Shown here in pieces: positions 48,670-55,493 of a stretch of DNA of 64,000 nt. The translations under genes and the position numbers were made by a program. Each line of letters starts with the position of its first letter. The stretch's first letter is position 1. The stretch is taken from contig NC_010506.1 of the NCBI RefSeq assembly GCF_000019525.1, forward strand, positions 434,001-498,000, in the 5' to 3' direction. The notes under the pieces are model-generated. The model was given only the letters and a program-made list of their open reading frames with translations, searched no databases and was not told the origin of the DNA. The DNA is from Shewanella woodyi ATCC 51908. GTDB lineage: Bacteria > Pseudomonadota > Gammaproteobacteria > Enterobacterales > Shewanellaceae.

Positions 48670-49581
48670 ATGTTCATAAAAAATGAACAAAGGAGGCTGG
48701 CATATCAGATGCTGGTATTCGATGAGGTGATCAAGAGGGGCTCCTTTACAGCGGCTGCTGAATCTTTAGGTCACACCAAATCAGCGGTTAGTCAGTATGT
48801 GAGTCAATTGGAGGGGGATCTCGGTGTTAGGTTGCTTAACCGCAGTACTCGACAGCTAAATTTGACTGTTGTAGGCGAGCAGTTGGCTAAGCGAAGTGAG
48901 CAACTGTTGGATCTACTATCGACAGCGGTTGAAGAGGTGAGATCCCAAGAGCAGGCGCCGTCAGGTCGTGTTGCCATCACTGCTCCCCACGCGTTTGAGT
49001 CGAGCTTAGTTACTCCTATCGTCGCTCAGCTTTGTCAGGAGTATCCCAAGTTAGTACCAGAGTTGAATTTCAGCGATGAAAGGCTAGATCTGTTACAGGC
49101 AAACTTGGACATGGCTATCTCGGTAGGGCCGCAAAAAGACAGTGCTTACCACGCCATATTGATCGGCAGGTTAGACAGTATTCTAGTAGCATCCCCAACG
49201 TATTTAGCTAAAAACAGAGTTAACGACAGGGAGTTACATCTACAAAATATTGTCGCTCTACCTTGGCAGCAGCAAGCAGTACTTGAGAATCATCAAGGGA
49301 AAAGGATTTTGTTTAGCAGTGATAAACAGTTCAGGGTGAACACCTCCACCAGTGCGATCAATAGTGTGAAGTGCGGTGTTGGTATCGGCCTGATGCCCTC
49401 AATCTTCGTGCGTGAAGCTCTTAACGCAGGAGTGCTGCAGCGAGTACTGCCTGATTATCAAGGAGAGGTTCGAGATGTCTTTGCACTTCACTCTTACCAG
49501 CAGCAACTGCCTTTGGCATTAAGACGGTTTGTGGAGCAGTTAAAGCTGGCCTTTAGTCGGGTAAGTGCTGGAAAAATTTAG
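48670..49581 (+). CDS. LysR-family regulator
   Basis: 303 aa. HTH near residues 14-75 (FDEVIKRGSFTAAAESLGHT; AVSQYVSQLEGDLGVRLLNRSTRQL) and a substrate domain (SGRVAITAPHAFESSLVTPI; TSTSAINSVKCGVGIGLMPS). A start at ATG 48709 with GGAGG twelve bases upstream is possible but would leave a short N-terminus before the HTH. Probably controls the divergent NTF2/isochorismatase gene. Confidence 0.88.
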   Translation: MFIKNEQRRLAYQMLVFDEVIKRGSFTAAAESLGHTKSAVSQYVSQLEGDLGVRLLNRSTRQLNLTVVGEQLAKRSEQLLDLLSTAVEEVRSQEQAPSGRVAITAPHAFESSLVTPIVAQLCQEYPKLVPELNFSDERLDLLQANLDMAISVGPQKDSAYHAILIGRLDSILVASPTYLAKNRVNDRELHLQNIVALPWQQQAVLENHQGKRILFSSDKQFRVNTSTSAINSVKCGVGIGLMPSIFVREALNAGVLQRVLPDYQGEVRDVFALHSYQQQLPLALRRFVEQLKLAFSRVSAGKI

Positions 49582-49653
49582 TGGTGAGTTTCAGTTTAAA
49601 TTTATTCCTTTGTGGTAATCTTTTTGATCAAATTGATGGAGAAGATAATTAAA

Positions 49654-50232
49654 ATGAAAAAATACCCACAGATTTTGGCCCTCTCTGCGACCTGTATAGC
49701 GCTGCCTGCTGCGGCAATAACGGCTGAGCAGAGTGCATTTTTCGATAGCATCGCCGCCCATTGTGGTAAGGCCTATGAAGGTACTGTCATAGGTGCTACT
49801 TCGGCAGATTCATCCTTCAGTGGTAAAAAGCTGGTTATGCATGTACGTGAGTGCAGCGACAATGAGCTTAAAGTGCCGTTTCATGTGGGTGACGATCACT
49901 CCCGTACTTGGGTTATCACTAAGACTCAACACGGACTTCATTTAGCCCACGATCATCGCCATAAAGATGGCAGCGAAGACAAGGTCACCATGTATGGCGG
50001 CATGACAGCGATGATGGGCAGTGCAACTGAGCAATCCTTCCCTGTCGATGCCTACTCCATTAACAACTTCAGAGAGAACGGCTTAGATGTGTCTGTCACT
50101 AACGTGTGGCATATGTATATTAAACCGACTGAGTTTACCTACCGACTCACACGTGAGAATCGAGACTTTAGAGTGGATTTTGACCTCACCAAACCCGTTG
50201 ACCTACCGCCGGTACCTTGGGGACATAAGTAA
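49654..50232 (+). CDS. Hypothetical periplasmic protein
   Basis: 192 aa from MKKYPQILALSATCIALPAAA, a good signal peptide with GGAGAAG upstream; earlier in-frame starts are rejected. Mature part has paired Cys (AHCGKAYEG ... HVRECSD), a His-rich segment (HGLHLAHDHRHKDGSEDKVTMYGG) and ends PPVPWGHK. Family not recognised by me; the His/Asp cluster could bind metal. Confidence 0.78.
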   Translation: MKKYPQILALSATCIALPAAAITAEQSAFFDSIAAHCGKAYEGTVIGATSADSSFSGKKLVMHVRECSDNELKVPFHVGDDHSRTWVITKTQHGLHLAHDHRHKDGSEDKVTMYGGMTAMMGSATEQSFPVDAYSINNFRENGLDVSVTNVWHMYIKPTEFTYRLTRENRDFRVDFDLTKPVDLPPVPWGHK

Positions 50233-50235
50233 CTT

Positions 50236-50770
50236 GCCTTCGAATGAAGGCTGGGCATTTTGGATTTAGCTTCTGGCTGAGTTGGTATTGGGCGGTGGGT
50301 GTGAAGGTTATACTTTCAATATAACCTACCGCCTGACTGGCGAGGCAGGTGAAAACGCCTCTTCGAAACGCTTTACGCCATTCATGGCCGCTTAACGAAA
50401 ACATCCATGTTTTCGATCCCCTTAGTCGCATTTACACTCGGTTATTTCTCTCTTCGATTGTGGTTATGGCTAGTGTTCCGTAACTCACTAGTGCCCAAAG
50501 TTAGCTAGCCTTCAAATGAAGGCTGATTACATTTCTTGATTAATATTCAGTTGTTTTGTTATTTGGTGGTCTGTTTGAAGGTCGTACCTTTATGGTTACC
50601 TATCGCCTCCAGCGGGGGAATGTGTAGTTACTTCTGCGAGACGCTGTGAATATATCCCTATACGCTCTACGACTTCATCCCTGAAGTCGAAGCTCGCAGC
50701 CGCATCTACACCTGTTCATTTTTCTCTTCGATTTGGCTTTATCTCTTTATGCATTAGTGTCAGTAATTTG
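50236..50770. repeat. Two diverged copies of an intergenic repeat
   Basis: Unit 1 begins with the hairpin GCCTTCGAATGAAGGCTG (50236-50253) and ends near CTCTTCGATTGTGGTTAT. Unit 2 begins GCCTTCAAATGAAGGCTG (50508-50525) and ends near CTCTTCGATTTGGCTTTAT. Between them both have ACCT-rich GGTTA/AACCTA(C/T)CGCCT sections. Non-coding; the 81-aa minus-strand frame here is not supported. The remainder to 51170 is AT-rich with no gene seen. Confidence 0.6.
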
Positions 50771-51170
50771 CCCTATGCAGTACTGATCTTTTTGTAATAC
50801 TTTTCCTCATCAGTTAGCAAGGTATGGGTTCCGTCTCGCGACAACCTTTTAGTTAACCAATGTTTGCACTTTTATACAGTAGTATCGGTTTAGTGCGGTA
50901 AATCTCTAAGTTTTTGCGCAATCAGTTCACGGTTTGTAGTTGAGTGAAAATAAAAATAGATGTAAATTCAAGTAACTAAAAACGCGCTTGCTCGGTTTGC
51001 AGGAGATACGAGGCAAACAAAGTGTGCGACTAAGTTTTGTCCGAATGTGTATTGGATACAATCTTAAGCGTAAGTGTTTAATAAGCTGTTATTAATTAAC
51101 TTTTCAGGCATATTACTGCGCACGCTTTCTCAACATGGCTTGGCAAAACGCGCAAGCCGTATATACAAAT

Positions 51171-51177
51171 GTTAGGA
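51171..51177 (+). other. attC-type core site (right half of a cassette junction)
   Basis: GTTAGGA, complementary to TTCCTAAC found just after the next gene at 51614-51621. This pairing is expected of the outer core sites of integron attC elements. Weak by itself; supported by the better attC sites downstream. Confidence 0.4.
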
Positions 51178-51201
51178 AGTTAGTCAGAGGAAGGCGTAAA
51201 T

Positions 51202-51612
51202 ATGAAGTATGGATATCTATTACTAGTTATATTGCTTCTTAGTGGATGTTTGAATATACCACCACCGCAAAGAGGGTATACTGCTCCCGCTAATAATGTT
51301 TGCTCTGTAATCGCAGGAGCTACTATCGTTGCATCTGACGGACAATATCTAGGTAAAATTACAAATCAGTATGATTCAGATTCGGTGTTAAATGACTATG
51401 GCTCATACGGTGGTAGTTACAGTGCTACGAGCATTTGGAATCAGTACGGTAGTTATGGTGGTGAGTATTCCGCGAATTCGCCATTTAATGAGTTCTCTTC
51501 TTCTCCACCGAGAATCGTAAAGGGTGGAAGTGTTATTGGCTATTTGTCAGTAAATCAAAGTTTGGCTAATTCGTTAAATCCATATGTTATTAAGTCATGT
51601 AAGTTTTATTAA
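51202..51612 (+). CDS. Cassette-borne hypothetical lipoprotein
   Basis: 136 aa. Signal peptide with lipobox LLSGC (Cys16). Contains two near-repeats, NDYGSYGGSYSATSIWNQYGS and YGGEYSANSPFNEF. C-terminus GYLSVNQSLANSLNPY ... SCKFY. No family recognised. It is compact, AT-rich, and starts shortly after an attC-like core, and its 3' side runs directly into a disrupted attC, the layout of a mobile gene cassette. Confidence 0.7.
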   Translation: MKYGYLLLVILLLSGCLNIPPPQRGYTAPANNVCSVIAGATIVASDGQYLGKITNQYDSDSVLNDYGSYGGSYSATSIWNQYGSYGGEYSANSPFNEFSSSPPRIVKGGSVIGYLSVNQSLANSLNPYVIKSCKFY

Positions 51613-51624
51613 CTTCCTAACAAG

Positions 51625-52829
51625 AGACTATGGCGTCAATAGCTAAATTTGAGCTTTTGGCGCTTCCCACATAACACCATCTCTTAGCATCGAGTTTAAC
51701 GTTACAACCATCTTCCTGATACAGGCAATTATCGCCACTTTTTTCGGTTTTCCAGCAGCGACTAATCGCTGATAAGTTTGTTTGAAAACTGGGTTAGACT
51801 GAATTGCAGACATCATAGCCATGTATAAAACTGTTCTGACTTGATGCCTTCCTCCTTGAATTTTTCTTTGGCCTTTGAAACGGCCACTTTCCTTATTCAT
51901 TGGTGCAACACCAACCAGTGAACTTGCTTCTTTGTTATTGATATATCCGAGTTCAGGGAGATTACTAATAATAGAAGCTGCGGCTATTTTACCTATCCCT
52001 TTCATGCTTTGTAGAATGATGTTTTTGGCTTGATAGTCAGGGCATGACTCGATGAGTTTAATGATTTTAGCTTCAATCTTTTCTATCTGATTTTTAAAGG
52101 CTGTTAAGATAGGTTTTATTGTCATTGCTAGGTCTTTAGGCAGAATTTGAAGGCGGTTTTTCTCCATAGTTTGCATTGCCAAAATTTGGTTACGCCTTGA
52201 AACCAAATCGCTCATAGCCTGCATGATGCTGGGCTTTAAAGTAGATAGCTTAGGTTTAATTGCTTCACCATAATGAGCGATAAGTTTAGCGTCTAATTTG
52301 TCTGTTTTTGCGCGTTGACCAATCGCGCCAGCAAAACGTTTTATGTGTATAGGGTTGGCGATAACGAAGGGTAGATTGGCTTCAGCACAGGCCATGATAA
52401 ATGGCATTTCTAGGCGACCTGTCGCTTCAATAACAATACGTTTTGGTGTGTATTGTTTAATGCTGTTTACCGCATCCTTAATCCCTTTCTCATCGTTTTT
52501 AACGGTGAAAAAGATATCGAGTGGCCGAATATAAATGTCGAGCTGAAACTTGCCAGTATCGACACCTACGCTAATGTTTTGATTAGTTTTTGAATTCATA
52601 ATAAGCTAACTCTTGCTTGCAAATGCGGGTTCGAGACCCAGTAGACTATTCGAGTGTTTTGCTTGGAGTCCTTTGTCGCGTTCTTTCTTGTTATCGGTCT
52701 CTCAATAGAGGAGCCATCGCTCAATCGAACTACGACAAGGAAAGCTTTAGTTGCAGCTAAAGCCTGGGTCTCACATTACCCGAAACAGGGAAGTATTTGT
52801 AAATTAGGTGAGTTTATTATCCATACAAG
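51625..52829 (-). mobile_element. IS110-family (IS1111-type) insertion sequence inside an attC site
   Basis: About 1.2 kb holding one transposase. The left flank ends TTCCTAACAAG (to 51624) and the right flank resumes ACAAGGCGCTCAAGAACGG (from 52825). Removing the interval rebuilds a continuous attC start TAACAAGGCGCTCAAG with ACAAG shared at both junctions. IS1111 elements that target attC sites are known. Ends inferred from this reconstruction and may be off by a few bases. Confidence 0.72.
51643..52599 (-). CDS. IS110/IS1111-type transposase (DEDD recombinase)
   Basis: 318 aa. N-terminal RuvC-like DEDD domain (ISVGVDTGKFQLDIYI; RIVIEATGRLEMPFIMAC; KTDKLDAKLIAHYGE) and C-terminal Transposase_20 domain (LQSMKGIGKIAAASIISNLPEL; SLVGVAPMNKESGRFKGQR; GGRHQVRTVLYMAMMSA). 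Full length with no stops, so possibly active. Located near the left end of the element, transcribed leftward. Confidence 0.93.
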   Translation of the reverse strand: MNSKTNQNISVGVDTGKFQLDIYIRPLDIFFTVKNDEKGIKDAVNSIKQYTPKRIVIEATGRLEMPFIMACAEANLPFVIANPIHIKRFAGAIGQRAKTDKLDAKLIAHYGEAIKPKLSTLKPSIMQAMSDLVSRRNQILAMQTMEKNRLQILPKDLAMTIKPILTAFKNQIEKIEAKIIKLIESCPDYQAKNIILQSMKGIGKIAAASIISNLPELGYINNKEASSLVGVAPMNKESGRFKGQRKIQGGRHQVRTVLYMAMMSAIQSNPVFKQTYQRLVAAGKPKKVAIIACIRKMVVTLNSMLRDGVMWEAPKAQI

Positions 52830-52921
52830 GCGCTCAAGAACGGACAAAAAACAGTTGGCTTTTGTTCACTACGTTCACTATTTTAGCCAACAATTTTTTG
52901 CCGCTTAGCGTGGCGTTATAC
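52830..52921 (+). other. attC site, right portion left by the IS insertion
   Basis: The segment contains an imperfect inverted repeat (CGGACAAAAAACAGTTGGCT against AGCCAACAATTTTTTGCCG) and ends with GCGTTATAC (core 52915-52921), the fold and terminus of Vibrio/Shewanella-type attC sites. Its first bases lie at 51613-51624, on the other side of the IS. Confidence 0.65.
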
Positions 52922-52932
52922 GGTCGAGCTCA

Positions 52933-53352
52933 ATGAATATTGAGCTGTACGGATACTCACTTGAAGTGGATGTAAAGAAGACAAAGAGAACCTACGAGAG
53001 CATACAGTCCAGTGGCTGTGAAGAATGTGGTTGTCTTTATTGTCAGAATTTTCAAAAATCAATTCCTGAGTGTTTCCCAAAAGAATTGCTAGATTTTTTT
53101 GAAAAGTCATGTATCGACCTTATTAAAGACGCTGAAGTCTACCACTACACTGATGTTAGTGATGATATTTTGAATTATGGTGGTGAATTCTATCTTTGGG
53201 GTAAAGTACTGAAGCATCCTTCAGGAGAACCTGAATTGGCAAATAATTTTACATTCTCATTCACCGAGCCTAGCCCCTTAGCACAAGAAGCGTTCAAGGG
53301 AAGTGGGGCTATTTGCTTTTCGTTTTCTGGTGATATTAAGTGGCTAATGTAA
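52933..53352 (+). CDS. Cassette-borne hypothetical protein
   Basis: 139 aa with no recognised family. Cys-rich segment SSGCEECGCLYCQNFQ near residues 30-45 could bind zinc; then CFPKELLDFFEKSCIDLIKDAEV and LNYGGEFYLWGKVLKHPSGEP. No signal peptide. It lies between two attC sites with almost no spare sequence, so it is the payload of one cassette. Confidence 0.72.
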   Translation: MNIELYGYSLEVDVKKTKRTYESIQSSGCEECGCLYCQNFQKSIPECFPKELLDFFEKSCIDLIKDAEVYHYTDVSDDILNYGGEFYLWGKVLKHPSGEPELANNFTFSFTEPSPLAQEAFKGSGAICFSFSGDIKWLM

Positions 53353-53356
53353 CAAC

Positions 53357-53465
53357 GTATAACAAGGCCAGTAACGGCGAGCAACTTTTCCATCGCTCTT
53401 TTGTGGCGAAAACGACTGCCACAAAAAATCAACTCCAAAGCTGCCGCGTTCTGGCGGCGTTATGC
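53357..53465 (+). other. Complete attC site (109 bp)
   Basis: Starts GTATAACAAGGCCAG and ends CTGGCGGCGTTATGC, complementary over both outer and inner core regions, with a long imperfect stem between (TTTTGTGGCG / CTGCCACAAAAA). Confidence 0.72.
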
Positions 53466-53478
53466 GTAAGGAGATAGC

Positions 53479-53925
53479 GTGAACGAAATAGAATTTTGGA
53501 AGCTAATATCAAAACTAAACTGGGATGAGACTGGTGATGATGAAGCTGTTATTGAACCTGTTGTAAATGCTTTGGCAAAAATGGACAACGAAGATATTTT
53601 TCATTTTGAAGAAATTCTCGCTCAGAAACTTTTTGCACTGGATACCATGGCACATGCTAAAGAGATTGGAGATGATGCTTATGTCAGTGATGAAAAGTAT
53701 TTCTCTCCTGACTCTTTCCTATATTCTAGATGTGTCGTTGTCGCTAATGGTAAGGCCTTTTTCGAAGAGATTTTAGCTAACCCCTCTGAGTTCCCTAAAG
53801 ATATGGAGTTTGAAGCTATTTTAGAAATATCTTCATCTGCTTATGAGGAAAAGAATGATGATGAATGGGACTATGTATCCCCGACTGACTATGAATCATT
53901 TAAGAACGTAGCAGGCTGGAAGTAA
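53479..53925 (+). CDS. DUF4240 domain protein (cassette-borne)
   Basis: 148 aa. It fits DUF4240 as I recall it: FWKLISKLNWDETGDDEAVIEPVVNALAKM, FHFEEILAQKLFALDT, SPDSFLYSRCVVVANGKAFFEEIL, ending with an acidic tail. Cytosolic, function unknown; the domain is frequent in integron cassettes and mobile regions. Preceded by a complete attC (53357-53465) and followed by GCATAAC, the start of another. Confidence 0.78.
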   Translation: MNEIEFWKLISKLNWDETGDDEAVIEPVVNALAKMDNEDIFHFEEILAQKLFALDTMAHAKEIGDDAYVSDEKYFSPDSFLYSRCVVVANGKAFFEEILANPSEFPKDMEFEAILEISSSAYEEKNDDEWDYVSPTDYESFKNVAGWK

Positions 53926-54467
53926 ACGCATAACTAACTAAGGATAGGCCGCGCGCAGCCGCGTCCTGCTTTAGTAAAATAGATGGCGATTGTTGAACAA
54001 GCCCGAGGCTGAGGTTTATTAATACTCTTTATTATGCAAATAGCAGAACGAGATTTCGCTCTGTTTGAGGTGATTTTTCTTGGAACCATTTCAGATAGTT
54101 GTATTGATCCCTTAGCCTCGCAGCTAATAAAATATTATCTTTTATAAATATAAATGCGGACAGGCATAGTTAATAGCGTAAATTTCACACCCCCTTGTCT
54201 AAATTACAAGACACCTTTTGAAACCTATACTGAAATGAGTGGTGCACTTCTACTTTGAACAAGGGTAGCCGTTATGTTACTGATTAATAATGGCTGGCTA
54301 GATTTATCTGCTGAAGTTTTTGCACACTCAGAGAGCGCAGGCTATAAATAAAACTGAAATATTGGTATGCAGAATACTGGCAAGTATCAAATCAGCCCAA
54401 TGAGTTCAATCTAAAAGCTATTTCAAACTTGTTATCCGACAAGTTATCTCACCTTGTTCGTGCCAAA
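53926..54467 (+). other. Gene-free stretch with attC start and island remnants
   Basis: Begins with GCATAAC (53930-53936) and a hairpin (CTAAGGATAGGCCGCG / CGCGTCCTGCTTTAG), a truncated attC. A copy of the RAYT head element (GGACAGGCATAGTTAAT) lies at 54149-54192. After the MLLIN ORF at 54274 a frame reads KYWYAEYWQVSNQPNEF without stops to about 54470; no start codon is evident. Rightmost bases lead into the convergent gene end. Confidence 0.5.
54274..54351 (+). pseudogene. Orphaned MLLIN leader ORF, 25 aa
   Basis: MLLINNGWLDLSAEVFAHSE, 25 codons, preceded by GTAGCCGTTATG, close to the sequence in front of the other two leaders. No Trp-rich gene follows, so this looks like the remnant of a third copy of the 14-19 kb module. 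Confidence 0.4.
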
Positions 54468-54815
54468 CTATTCACCTTTACCCCAGTAGAGATAAAGATA
54501 CTCTGTGGGCATTTTGAAGATGACGCCATCTGGACTGAGCCCTGATTTTCGGTACACCCAGTTGCCATTTTGGTCCTCAAATGTACCTATATAGGCCTCG
54601 TCAACTGGAGCTAAATTATAGCTGATCCCATCGTCCCGATTGATACTGATGTATCCTTGTCGTTGCGAGAAGGTACAGGGGGTAGAAGTGAGCAGCTCCC
54701 CTTGGGGTTTATCATAAATATCACAGCGCGATTGCATTGTATCTGCTTGTGATGGCGTAGCTATAATACTGAGTAATACTGCAAGCCCTGAGAGATAGGT
54801 ATGGCTTAGTTTCAT
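54468..54815 (-). CDS. Hypothetical exported protein
   Basis: 115 aa from MKLSHTYLSGLAVLLSIIATPSQA, a signal peptide with AGAGGAA upstream; the frame extends nine codons further but into the end of the preceding gene. Mature part has DIYDKPQGELLTSTPCTFSQRQGYISI, resembling a short SH3-like repeat, and ends EYLYLYWGKGE. Thirteen bases downstream of the SYLF gene, likely same transcript. Confidence 0.75.
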   Translation of the reverse strand: MKLSHTYLSGLAVLLSIIATPSQADTMQSRCDIYDKPQGELLTSTPCTFSQRQGYISINRDDGISYNLAPVDEAYIGTFEDQNGNWVYRKSGLSPDGVIFKMPTEYLYLYWGKGE

Positions 54816-54828
54816 TGAAATTCCTCTC

Positions 54829-55392
54829 TTACTTCTCTTCAAAGGTAAATGATTGTCCAGCTAGGGCTGCTTCAAACATTAAGCCACCTTTAGCCATGGT
54901 GTAGACTGCCATTCCATTGATGTATGCAGCTTTGGCCGCTTTTCCTCCGGCACCGCTCGAGTTACCGGTAGTGCCAGCTTGGGCGTTGGCGCCTATATTG
55001 ATGGCGACAGCAGATGCTTGAGCGCCAAACTCGAAACTGCCACTGGTAAACTCTTCATAGGCTTTGGCATTCTTAAAGAAGATGATTTCACTGTATGCTT
55101 GACCGCCAATCTGAAAGCCTAGGGAGATCTGTGTCAGGCTGGTGTCGCCTGTGTAGCTTTGATTACGAAATACCTGTCCTTTTCCGTAGGCTGCACCTAT
55201 TCCTAGGCCACCTTTGCCAACGGTTGGAAAGATAGCATAACCATAGGCATTATCGAAAAATCTGTGTGTGTCGCTGGCCTGCTTGAACTTGGCTATCGTG
55301 TCTGAGTACTCACTATCGGCAAGGGCGGCCTGAGTAAACATAAGGCTGGCTGCGAGAGAGAGTGTTGAGATAAGACGTATAAGCTTTTTCAT
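54829..55392 (-). CDS. SYLF/YSC84-domain lipid-binding protein
   Basis: 187 aa with signal peptide (LISTLSLAASLMFTQAALA). SYLF-type features: FDNAYGYAIFPTVGKGGLGIGAAYGKGQVF, SLGFQIGGQAYSEIIFFKNAKAYEEFTSG, FEFGAQASAVAIN, and a C-terminal GGLMFEAALAGQSFTF. Periplasmic or envelope associated. Known SYLF proteins bind phosphoinositides in eukaryotes; the bacterial role is unclear. Confidence 0.87.
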   Translation of the reverse strand: MKKLIRLISTLSLAASLMFTQAALADSEYSDTIAKFKQASDTHRFFDNAYGYAIFPTVGKGGLGIGAAYGKGQVFRNQSYTGDTSLTQISLGFQIGGQAYSEIIFFKNAKAYEEFTSGSFEFGAQASAVAINIGANAQAGTTGNSSGAGGKAAKAAYINGMAVYTMAKGGLMFEAALAGQSFTFEEK

Positions 55393-55441
55393 AATGGACT
55401 CCAGTTCAAATCACTTAACTTCAGCATACTTAGCTAAAAAC

Positions 55442-55469
55442 AAAAAAGCGCCTTTTACGGCGCATTTTT
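55442..55469 (-). terminator. Terminator of the S9 peptidase gene
   Basis: On the minus strand GCGCC-GTAAAA-GGCGC followed by six T residues, 25 bases after the peptidase stop. Confidence 0.85.
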
Positions 55470-55493
55470 ATAAAGTTGTCAGCTTAGGTTCAG

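Noticed and set aside
50186..50431. 81-aa minus-strand frame
   Set aside because: Overlaps the end of a real gene and a non-coding repeat unit.
52654..52908. 84-aa frame beyond the transposase start
   Set aside because: It spans the IS end and the attC stem, so it cannot be a single old gene.
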